From: an uncultured Eubacteriales bacterium
GTDB lineage: Bacteria > Bacillota > Clostridia > Oscillospirales > Oscillospiraceae
Direction of reading: 5' to 3'
Assembly (NCBI GenBank): GCA_900544705.1
Contig: UQWH01000031.1
Coordinates: 1-22,079, forward strand
Length of the DNA: 22,079 bases
Shown: in pieces, positions 1 through 5,603 of the stretch
Position numbering within the stretch: the stretch's first letter is position 1
Layout: the number at the start of each line of letters is the position of its first letter
Position numbers and translations under genes: made by a program
Notes under the pieces: generated by a model
Told to the model about the DNA's origin: nothing
What the model saw: only the letters and a program-made list of their open reading frames with translations
Database searches by the model: none

Positions 1-272
1 GCCGTGGTTGCGTCGGCAATCACCTGACCGCCGCAGGAATTGCAGGCGTAGACGCGCATTCCCTCTTCCTCGCCGGCCTGCCACTGGCTGCCAGCTCTGG
101 TGTTCCAATTCATCTCGTCGGGCGTTTCTTCCTTCAGAACCTCGTCATAGTTCTTGAGGGTTTCCATCTCGAATTCCGTGTCGCAGTAGGGACACTTCAT
201 TTTCTGAATGCTGCTGTCAAACTCGATCTTGCCCCCGCAGCATGGGCACTTGTACTCCAAAACCTGCGCCAT
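1..272 (-). CDS. TFIIB-type zinc-ribbon protein (partial, C-terminus beyond window)
   Basis: Partial gene; only the first 90 codons are inside the window. The start at 272 follows a GAGAGG ribosome binding site. The N-terminus reads MAQVLEYKCPCCGGKIEFD and continues with KCPYCDTEFEME, a CPxCG...CPYCxxxF zinc ribbon of the TFIIB or helicase-associated type. A third Cys pair (ACNSCGG) begins a second ribbon near residue 78. This architecture resembles Bacillus YdjG and many clostridial zinc-ribbon membrane proteins, in which the ribbons precede transmembrane segments; that part is not visible here. It lies 67 bases downstream of the SPFH gene on the same strand, which matches the YdjG/YdjI pairing known from the pspA-ydjGHI operon. 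The function is not established; a role in membrane stress is inference from context. Confidence 0.8.
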   Translation of the reverse strand, partial: MAQVLEYKCPCCGGKIEFDSSIQKMKCPYCDTEFEMETLKNYDEVLKEETPDEMNWNTRAGSQWQAGEEEGMRVYACNSCGGQVIADATT

Positions 273-293
273 AATCGCACCTCTCTTTAAAAT

Positions 294-327
294 TGGCTGC
301 GCAGGGGCAGAGCCGCCCGCGCAGCCA
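294..327 (-). terminator. Intercistronic hairpin between SPFH and zinc-ribbon genes
   Basis: Perfect 9-base inverted repeat TGGCTGCGC (294-302) / GCGCAGCCA (319-327). On the minus strand the stem is followed by ATTTTAAAG, a weak U-tract. It could act as a partial terminator that lowers expression of the zinc-ribbon gene relative to the SPFH gene, or as an mRNA-stabilising hairpin. Confidence 0.45.
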
Positions 328-339
328 TCGTTTTATGGA

Positions 340-1743
340 TTACTGTACGTCGTTTTCGTCAAAGGGGTCGCCGCACTGCGGGCAGAACTTGGGCGGATGC
401 TTGGGGTCCGCAGGCTCCCAGCCGCACTTGTCGCAACGATACAGGGGCGCTCCGGCGGGCTTTGGCTTGCCGCATTCCATGCAGAACTTGCCCTTGTTCA
501 CCGCACCGCAGGAGCAGCTCCAGCCTTCCCCGGCGGCGGGCTTCGGCTTGCCGCATTCCAGACAGAACTTGCCCGTATTTACGGTGCCGCAGGCACAGGT
601 CCAGCTCTCGGCAGGCGCGGGCTTCGGCTTGCCGCACTCGCGGCAGAATTTGCCGGTGTTGCCCGACGCGCCGCAGGCGCAGCTCCAGCCCTGTACCGGC
701 GCGCTCTGGGGCGCGGGCTGCTGGTACTGCTGTTGCTGCTGACCGGCCATCTGGTAGAGCGACTGGTTGTTCATGCCGCCCGCCATTTGCGCCATATTCA
801 TCCCCATGAAGCCCATCATCGCGCCGCCCTGGTTTCCGGCGGCGGTCTTCATTGCCTCAGCCTGCGCCTCGGTAATCTTCGCGGCGGCAAGGCCGGGATC
901 GCGCAGGGTGGCCATCTTCTGCAGATCGGAGATCTGCTTGAGCTCATCCGGCGGAACCTCCGTGGAGAGAATATTGACCTCCTTGATCTCGATGCCGCGG
1001 TCTTCCAGCCATTTCTGGGTGAGGTTCTTCTTCAGCTCCTCGGCCAGCTCCGGCTCATGATCCGCAACCTGAGACGGGCGCAGCTCCAGCCGCGACAGCG
1101 CTGCCAGCGACGGACGCATGGCGGCGATGAATTCTTTTTTCATCGTTCCGTCGAGATCCTTGCGGCTGTAGGATTCCTCTACATTGCCCGCAATGTTGCT
1201 GAACAGCATGATGGGGTCGACGACCTGATAGTTATACGAACCGTGGCAGGACAGATGTACATCCATGTCGAGGCCGATGTTGCGGTCGACGGCGCGGAAG
1301 GTGATGGGCGTGGCGGTGCCGAACAGATTGTCCTTGATCAGCTTGGTATTGAAGAAATAGACCTGCTGCGTGCGTCCGGTGTGCCCGCCGAAGGAGATGC
1401 GGCGGCCGATGGTCTTGAAGGTCTTGACGACATTCTGGCCGAGGCTGCCGGAAAAGATGCTCGGTTCTGCGGAGGAATCAAAGACGAAGGGGCCTGCTTC
1501 TGCGGTAAATTCCACAACGGCGCCATTGTCCACAATGGCCATCGCCTGACCCTTATTCACAATAATCAGCGAGCCGTTGGAGATGACATCGTCTATGTTG
1601 TTGTTTCTCGTGTTGCCCTTGGTGCTCTTGTGGCCCTTGACGATTAGAACGTCATCAGGCATGGAGGGACATTCAAAGAACTCCAGATACTGGTCCTGAA
1701 TAACCTGCCTTGTAGCATCGATCGCTACCCGGATAAGTCCCAT
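340..1743 (-). CDS. SPFH-domain protein with C-terminal zinc-ribbon array (YdjI-like)
   Basis: 467 residues from the start at 1743 (MGLIRVAIDATRQVIQDQY), chosen because AAAGGAGA lies just upstream; an in-frame ATG 15 codons earlier has no such site. The N-terminal and central parts match the SPFH/'virion core protein' family of Bacillus YdjI: a beta-rich start (DDVLIVKGHKS, GPFVFDSS), then the SPFH core, then a charged helix with ITEAQAEAMKTAA. A glycine/methionine-rich and Q-rich linker (GQQQQQYQQPAP) follows. The last 115 residues hold three near-identical short ribbons and one rubredoxin-like ribbon. The protein probably forms a membrane-associated or cytoplasmic scaffold; YdjI is tied to the PspA membrane-stress system in Bacillus. 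No transmembrane segment or signal peptide is evident. Function in this organism is inferred. Confidence 0.88.
   Translation of the reverse strand: MGLIRVAIDATRQVIQDQYLEFFECPSMPDDVLIVKGHKSTKGNTRNNNIDDVISNGSLIIVNKGQAMAIVDNGAVVEFTAEAGPFVFDSSAEPSIFSGSLGQNVVKTFKTIGRRISFGGHTGRTQQVYFFNTKLIKDNLFGTATPITFRAVDRNIGLDMDVHLSCHGSYNYQVVDPIMLFSNIAGNVEESYSRKDLDGTMKKEFIAAMRPSLAALSRLELRPSQVADHEPELAEELKKNLTQKWLEDRGIEIKEVNILSTEVPPDELKQISDLQKMATLRDPGLAAAKITEAQAEAMKTAAGNQGGAMMGFMGMNMAQMAGGMNNQSLYQMAGQQQQQYQQPAPQSAPVQGWSCACGASGNTGKFCRECGKPKPAPAESWTCACGTVNTGKFCLECGKPKPAAGEGWSCSCGAVNKGKFCMECGKPKPAGAPLYRCDKCGWEPADPKHPPKFCPQCGDPFDENDVQ
343..687 (-). repeat. Tandem zinc-ribbon repeats within the SPFH gene
   Basis: Three consecutive units of 28, 27 and 26 codons (687-604, 603-523, 522-445) share the pattern W-[ST]-C-x-C-G-x(4,5)-GKFCxECGKPKPA. 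A fourth, divergent unit (444-343) has CDKCG...KFCPQCGDPF. Each unit carries four cysteines as CxC and CxxC pairs, which is enough for one zinc ion. The DNA is also visibly repetitive around the GGCTTCGGCTTGCCGCA segments, so unit gain or loss by slippage or recombination is plausible. Confidence 0.85.
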
Positions 1744-1802
1744 ACTGTTTCTCCTTTCATCCTGCGTGCTTATTTCTGCGCGGAACACGCCGTTCTGGTT
1801 TC

Positions 1803-1831
1803 ATTATATCAGAGTTTCATAAGTTTTACAA
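1803..1831 (-). promoter_or_regulatory. Promoter of the SPFH gene
   Basis: On the minus strand, TTGTAA (1831-1826) and a consensus TATAAT (1808-1803) are separated by exactly 17 bases, about 60 bases upstream of the SPFH start codon. This is a good sigma-A-type promoter by inspection. Confidence 0.75.
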
Positions 1832-1845
1832 CACATTTCTTTCGC

Positions 1846-1874
1846 TTGCCAAACCCACCTTTTTGCGGTATGAT
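1846..1874 (+). promoter_or_regulatory. Promoter of the response-regulator/kinase operon
   Basis: TTGCCA (1846-1851), a 17-base spacer and TATGAT (1869-1874), followed by AGGAGG at 1885-1890 and ATG at 1898. The transcript would start within about 10 bases of the ribosome binding site, giving a very short leader. It is back to back with the SPFH promoter. Confidence 0.72.
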
Positions 1875-1897
1875 GAAGGAAAAAAGGAGGTACAGCC

Positions 1898-2578
1898 ATG
1901 GAACGGATCCTGATCGTGGAGGACGAGGCGGCCATCGCGGATTCGCTGGCGCGTTTTTTGCAATCAGAGGGCTTCTCCGTGCAGACGGCGTCCGGACAGA
2001 CCGAGGCGCTGGCGGCGATAGAGAAAGCGGAATTTGATCTCGTTCTGCTCGACGTGGGGCTGCACGACGGCAACGGCTTTTCCGTCTGCTCGGCGGTCAA
2101 GCAGCGCAGTAAGAGCGCCGTGATCTTCCTCAGTGCGTCGGGCGACGAGTTCAGCGTCGTCACCGGTCTGGAGCTGGGCGCGGACGACTATATCGCAAAG
2201 CCCTTCCGTCCGCGGGAGCTGCTCTCGCGCATCCGCAGCGTCCTGCGGCGCACCGGGCGGAGCACCTCCGTGCTGACGGCCGGCGCCGTGCGCGTGGACA
2301 CCGACCGCGCCGCCGTGACAAAAAACGGGCAGGAGGTCTTTCTCTCCGCGCTGGAATACCGGCTGCTGCTGGTCTTTCTGAACCACCGCGGACAGACCCT
2401 CAGCCGCACGAAGCTGCTTGAGGAGATCTGGGACGTGGCGGGCGACTATGTCAACGACAACACCCTGACGGTCTACATCAAGCGCCTGCGCGACAAGCTG
2501 GAGGACGACCCGCAGGAACCCACGCTCATCCGCACCGTGCGCGGCGTGGGCTACCGTCTGGAGGAGCCGCCATGCTGA
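1898..2578 (+). CDS. OmpR/PhoB-family response regulator
   Basis: 226 residues, the usual family length. The receiver domain (about 1-120) has the acidic pocket E8/D9, the phosphoacceptor D52 in LVLLDVGL and the conserved K101 in GADDYIAKPF. The winged-helix DNA-binding domain (about 127-222) ends with the typical YIKRLRDKLEDDP...IRTVRGVGYRLE pattern. An AGGAGG site 8 bases before the ATG supports the start. The stop overlaps the start of the downstream kinase gene by seven bases, so the two are translationally coupled. It is expected to be phosphorylated by that kinase and to bind DNA as a dimer. The regulon cannot be told from this window, since no target transporter or resistance gene is adjacent. 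Confidence 0.95.
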   Translation: MERILIVEDEAAIADSLARFLQSEGFSVQTASGQTEALAAIEKAEFDLVLLDVGLHDGNGFSVCSAVKQRSKSAVIFLSASGDEFSVVTGLELGADDYIAKPFRPRELLSRIRSVLRRTGRSTSVLTAGAVRVDTDRAAVTKNGQEVFLSALEYRLLLVFLNHRGQTLSRTKLLEEIWDVAGDYVNDNTLTVYIKRLRDKLEDDPQEPTLIRTVRGVGYRLEEPPC

Positions 2579-3555
2579 AAAATCCGGAGCTGCGCCGGGC
2601 GCTTCTTCTGTGTGTGCCGCTGGGCGCGGCGGGGACGGCGGCGGCGTTTTTCTTCAACCGGCGTGCAGGCATCGTCACAGGTGCGCTGTGTCTTGTATTT
2701 CTGCTGATTTTTCTTCTGGATGCGCACCGCCGCTACCGTGGCATGGCGCGCCTGACAGACGATCTGGATGCCGTCCTGCACGGCAGGCCGGGCGTGACCT
2801 TCGCGCAGTACACCGAGGGCGAGGTGAGCCTGCTGCGCAGCCAGCTTCAGAAGCTGATCGTCCGCCTGAACGAGCAGGCCGCCCAGCTCCAGCAGGAAAA
2901 AACGCAGCTGGCCGAGGCCATGACGGACATCTCCCACCAGATCCGCACGCCGCTGACGGCGGTCAATCTGCTGCTGGCCGAGCTTTCCTCGGCCGGACCG
3001 GAGGCGCGGGAGGCCGCCGTGTTCGCCCTGCGGCAGCAGATGGGACGCATCGACTGGCTGGTCAATTCTCTTCTGAAGCTGGCAAAGCTGGACGCGGGGA
3101 CGGTACGGCTCCAAGCGGAGCCCGTTGCGCTGGAGGCGCTGATCCGGCGGGCGGCAGAGCCGCTTGCCATCCTGATGGACGTCAAGGGGCAGACGTTGGA
3201 GGTTCATGCCTCCGGCAGCGTGGTCTGCGACCCGCAGTGGACGGCGGAGGCGCTGGGCAACGTGCTGAAAAACTGCACGGAGCATATGGAAAACGGCCGC
3301 ATCACCGTCACGGCAGAGGAAAACGCCGTGTGCGCCTGCATCCGCATCCGCGACGAGGGCGGCGGGATAGACCCGGAGGATCTGCCGCATCTGTTCGAGC
3401 GCTATTACAAGGGAAAGAACGCCTCGGCGCAGAGCGTGGGCGTCGGGCTGGCGCTGTCGCGCTCCATCATCGCGGCACAGAACGGCACCATCAGCGCCGC
3501 GAACCGCCCGGACGGCGCGGAATTCTGCATCAAATTCTACCGGACGATCGTATAA
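2572..3555 (+). CDS. Sensor histidine kinase, short-loop membrane type
   Basis: 327 residues. Two hydrophobic segments (about 10-28 and 33-50) are separated by only a few charged residues, so almost nothing is exposed outside the cell. This resembles intramembrane-sensing kinases such as BceS. The dimerisation/phosphoacceptor domain holds H122 in DISHQIRTPLTAV. The ATPase domain has the N box (N230, N234), G1 (DEGGGI, 261-266), F box (LFERYYKG) and G2 (VGVGLALS). GGAGGAG five bases before the ATG, inside the regulator gene, supports the start. Partner of the upstream regulator. BceS-type kinases usually sense through an adjacent ABC permease, which is missing here, so its signal is unknown. 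VanS- or CroS-like envelope sensing is an alternative. Confidence 0.93.
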   Translation: MLKNPELRRALLLCVPLGAAGTAAAFFFNRRAGIVTGALCLVFLLIFLLDAHRRYRGMARLTDDLDAVLHGRPGVTFAQYTEGEVSLLRSQLQKLIVRLNEQAAQLQQEKTQLAEAMTDISHQIRTPLTAVNLLLAELSSAGPEAREAAVFALRQQMGRIDWLVNSLLKLAKLDAGTVRLQAEPVALEALIRRAAEPLAILMDVKGQTLEVHASGSVVCDPQWTAEALGNVLKNCTEHMENGRITVTAEENAVCACIRIRDEGGGIDPEDLPHLFERYYKGKNASAQSVGVGLALSRSIIAAQNGTISAANRPDGAEFCIKFYRTIV

Positions 3556-3578
3556 AAAACCCGCCGCAGTGCGGCGGG
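3554..3578 (-). terminator. Terminator of pyk
   Basis: Stem CCCGCCGC (3560-3567) / GCGGCGGG (3571-3578) with a 3-base loop. Read on the minus strand it is followed by six Ts (3559-3554), so it ends the pyk transcript. It abuts and slightly overlaps the stop codon of the convergent kinase gene. On the plus strand the hairpin has no U-tract. Confidence 0.85.
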
Positions 3579-3586
3579 GCTGGTGA

Positions 3587-5002
3587 TCAGCAGACGGTTT
3601 CGATCTTGATCAGATTCGTATTGCCGGAGGTGCTGTTCGTAATACCGCCGGTCATGACGACGTTGTCGCCCGACTGCAATCGGAACAGCTTGCGCGCTGT
3701 GCGCAGCGCGTGGTAGAACAGGACGTCCGTGGAATTGAACTGCTCGCTCAGCACGGGAAGCACGCCCCAGGACAGCGCCAGCTTATACCAGACCTTCTTG
3801 GTCGTGGCCATGCCGATGATGTCCACCGGCGCGCGGAAGCGCGACACCATGCGCACCGTCATGCCCGACAGGGAGCTGACCACGATGGCCTTGGCATGAA
3901 TGTCGATGGCCATGCAGCAGGTGGAATGGGACACCGCGTCCAGAACGCTCTTGATCTCGAAATCCGTGTTCTTGAAGCGCTTTTCGTAGCTGATGTGCTT
4001 TTCCGTTTCCTCCGCGATGGACGCCATGGTCTCCACCGCCTTGACCGGGTATTTTCCCGCAGCCGACTCGGCCGAGAGCATGATGGCGCTGGTGCCGTCA
4101 TAGACGGCGTTGGCGACGTCGGAGATCTCCGCACGGGTGGGGCGGGGATTGTGGATCATGGATTCGAGCATCTCCGTGGCGGTGATGACGCGCTTGCCCA
4201 GCAGGCGACACTTGGTGATCAGATATTTCTGGATGGCCGGCAGCTCCGTGAAGGGCACCTCCACGCCCAGATCGCCGCGGCCGATCATGATGCCCTCGCA
4301 GGCCTCGCAGATCTCCTCGATGTGATCCACGCCGCTGCGGTTTTCGATCTTGGCGATCACGTCGATGTGCTCGCCGCCGTGCGCGGCAAGGAAGTTTTTC
4401 AGGTCAAGCACATCCTGCTTGCGCGAAACGAAGGACGCCGCGACGAAATCCACGTCGTTTTCGATGCCGAAGAGCAGATCGTCCCTGTCCTGTGTGCTGA
4501 GGTATTCGTGGTCGAACACCTTGCAGGGGAAGCTCATGCTTTTGCGGTCGGAGAGCTCGCCGCCGTTTTCAACGCGGCAATGGATCTCCGTGCCCTCGAT
4601 GGCCGTCACCTGGAAGCTCACAAGGCCATTGTTGACCAGAATCGTGTCCCCGGCGCGGAGATTCTGCGGCAGGCCTGCATAGTTCACGCCGACGATGTGC
4701 TCATCGCCCACGATGTCGCGGGTGGTGAAGGTGAATTCCGCGCCGTCGGCCAGCTGGACGCAGCCCTTCTCAAAGGTGCGGATGCGGTATTCCGGCCCCT
4801 TGGTGTCGAGCATAATGGCGATCGGCAGACCCAGCTCCTCGCGGACGCGCTTGATCATGTCGATCTTTTCCTGATGCTCGGCATGCGTCGAGTGGGAAAA
4901 GTTCAGCCGCGCGACGTTCAGCCCCGCCCGGCACATGGCGGCAAAGGTCTGCTCGTCGCTGCTCGCAGGCCCGATGGTGGCAATGATCTTTGTTTTTCTC
5001 AT
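3587..5002 (-). CDS. pyk: Pyruvate kinase
   Basis: 471 residues, the length of enzymes without the extra C-terminal phosphotransfer domain found in Bacillus. It converts PEP and ADP to pyruvate and ATP, the last step of glycolysis, in the cytoplasm. Visible motifs are MRKTKIIATIGPASS, ARLNFSH (R32, N34), LDTKGPE (D66, K68, E71), VIAKIENRSG (K218, E220), MIGRGDLGVE (D244) and VITATEMLESM. The E71 position corresponds to the glutamate seen in potassium-dependent enzymes. One oddity is ILVNNGLVSF where most family members read VDDGLI. The start follows GAGG at suitable spacing. It sits divergent from pckA and behind a structured leader with two terminators, which suggests control by attenuation. 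The terminator lies just past its stop. Confidence 0.97.
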   Translation of the reverse strand: MRKTKIIATIGPASSDEQTFAAMCRAGLNVARLNFSHSTHAEHQEKIDMIKRVREELGLPIAIMLDTKGPEYRIRTFEKGCVQLADGAEFTFTTRDIVGDEHIVGVNYAGLPQNLRAGDTILVNNGLVSFQVTAIEGTEIHCRVENGGELSDRKSMSFPCKVFDHEYLSTQDRDDLLFGIENDVDFVAASFVSRKQDVLDLKNFLAAHGGEHIDVIAKIENRSGVDHIEEICEACEGIMIGRGDLGVEVPFTELPAIQKYLITKCRLLGKRVITATEMLESMIHNPRPTRAEISDVANAVYDGTSAIMLSAESAAGKYPVKAVETMASIAEETEKHISYEKRFKNTDFEIKSVLDAVSHSTCCMAIDIHAKAIVVSSLSGMTVRMVSRFRAPVDIIGMATTKKVWYKLALSWGVLPVLSEQFNSTDVLFYHALRTARKLFRLQSGDNVVMTGGITNSTSGNTNLIKIETVC

Positions 5003-5131
5003 AATGGCCTCGTTTCTGTGGGTTCGTCAGTTCCGCTTCTGGCTGCAAGCCGTCCGGCTGCTTTTCAAAAGTACATGGATGATCAGCATGACAGCAACCG
5101 TTTTTCACCCCTCCATCTGCAAAAATGACGT

Positions 5132-5176
5132 AAAAAAAGACTTCATCCCGCCGCGAACGCGGCGCAGACGGAGTCT
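5132..5176 (-). terminator. Second terminator in the pyk leader
   Basis: On the minus strand, AGACT (5176-5172) pairs with AGTCT (5142-5138). It encloses an imperfect extension and a perfect CGCCGC-GTTC-GCGGCG core, then a run of Ts down to 5132. This is a long terminator-like hairpin upstream of the pyk start codon, so it must be read through for pyk expression from the upstream promoter. Confidence 0.65.
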
Positions 5177-5203
5177 GTCGTGACCGGGACGGCCACGGAA
5201 AAC

Positions 5204-5231
5204 AAAAAAGACAGAACCCACCGGTTCTGTC
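5204..5231 (-). terminator. First terminator in the pyk leader
   Basis: On the minus strand, GACAGAACC (5231-5223), loop GGTG and GGTTCTGTC (5218-5210) form a perfect 9-base stem. Six Ts (5209-5204), a G and four more Ts follow. By inspection it is the best intrinsic terminator in the region. Confidence 0.8.
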
Positions 5232-5335
5232 CGAAAATGCCCCGCAGCACTCCCCGCCGGAAAACCGGCGATCAGCAGGAATAGGACGCTTCAAAAGCTC
5301 CTATGACAGACTCCACCGCTCCTGCTAACTATTAT

Positions 5336-5364
5336 AGTCTATCACGCGCGGGCGCGGTTGTCAA
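5336..5364 (-). promoter_or_regulatory. Promoter of the pyk leader
   Basis: On the minus strand, a consensus TTGACA (5364-5359), a 17-base spacer and TAGACT (5341-5336). An overlapping TATAAT (5336-5331) would need a 22-base spacer and is less likely to pair with this -35. Transcription would start near 5329, just before the first leader stem. Confidence 0.7.
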
Positions 5365-5451
5365 CCGAAAAGCCGAAAACACGGCAGACAAAGATCCCCG
5401 CGTCTGCGACCACATTCGATAAAATAAGAACGAATTGTTAATTTTTTTCCA

Positions 5452-5481
5452 TTTGCAGTCTAACAGGCGAAAAACTGCAAA
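5452..5481. promoter_or_regulatory. Inverted repeat upstream of the pckA promoter (candidate operator)
   Basis: Perfect 8-base arms TTTGCAGT (5452-5459) and ACTGCAAA (5474-5481), 14 bases apart, end 7 bases before the -35 of pckA. The dyad lies in AT-rich DNA unlike the flanking sequence. It does not match the CcpA cre consensus. A dimeric regulator of pckA or of the divergent pair could bind here; this is inference. Confidence 0.4.
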
Positions 5482-5488
5482 AATTCAC

Positions 5489-5517
5489 TGGAAATCTGCC
5501 GCCGCCTGTGGTATAAT
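5489..5517 (+). promoter_or_regulatory. Promoter of pckA
   Basis: TGGAAA (5489-5494, four of six to consensus), a 17-base spacer and a perfect TATAAT (5512-5517), about 80 bases upstream of the pckA start codon. Confidence 0.7.
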
Positions 5518-5531
5518 GCTATCCGGTGGAC

Positions 5532-5578
5532 ATTGGCTTTCACCAATCGTTCCTTAAATTACTGCCGCCCTGCGGCAG
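5532..5578 (+). other. 5' leader hairpins of pckA
   Basis: Within the pckA leader, ATTGG/CCAAT (5532-5547) forms a small hairpin. CTGCCGC-CCT-GCGGCAG (5562-5578) forms a perfect 7-base stem 11 bases before the AGGAGG site. Neither has a U-tract, so they look like mRNA-stabilising structures rather than terminators. Confidence 0.4.
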
Positions 5579-5603
5579 ATATCATGATCAGGAGGAAACA
5601 CAT

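Larger units (their letters stand above)
5132..5330 (-). ncRNA. Structured leader RNA upstream of pyk
   Basis: About 200 bases transcribed toward pyk from the promoter at 5336-5364. In transcript order it holds a 9-base stem TTAGCAGGA/TCCTGCTGA (around 5328-5270), closing over a 15-base single-stranded segment and an inner hairpin ATAGGAGCTT/AAGCGTCCTAT. A GCCGG-TTTT-CCGGC hairpin (about 5269-5256) comes next, then terminator 1 (5231-5204) and terminator 2 (5176-5132). The single-stranded segment carries GGAGTCTGTC (5314-5305). This is fully complementary to GACAGACTCC (5179-5170), which overlaps the 5' arm of terminator 2, and its TCTGTC part is complementary to GACAGA in the 5' arm of terminator 1. 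I do not recognise a known riboswitch, T-box or 6S consensus. It could be a pyk attenuator or an independent small RNA. Confidence 0.55.

Noticed and set aside
343..687. The repeated GGCTTCGGCTTGCCGCA segments as a CRISPR-like array
   Set aside because: They are in-frame coding repeats of zinc ribbons in a continuous gene, with no unique spacers.
2610..3716. 368-residue plus-strand frame overlapping the sensor kinase
   Set aside because: Out-of-frame shadow rich in G, R and A. The kinase frame holds all expected motifs.
5003..5110. Short open frames between the second leader terminator and pyk (a 3-codon ATG frame and a GTG frame running into pyk)
   Set aside because: Ribosome binding sites are poorly placed and the longer frame runs out of phase into pyk; most likely chance.
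3710..5128. 472-residue plus-strand frame across pyk
   Set aside because: Antisense shadow of pyk; no domain, and pyk motifs are intact on the other strand.
5204..5330. The pyk leader as a T-box, 6S RNA or another known riboswitch
   Set aside because: No T-box sequence, specifier loop or AG-bulge motif, no 6S-type central bubble with closing stem, and no core motif of a riboswitch class I can recognise. It is kept as an unclassified leader.
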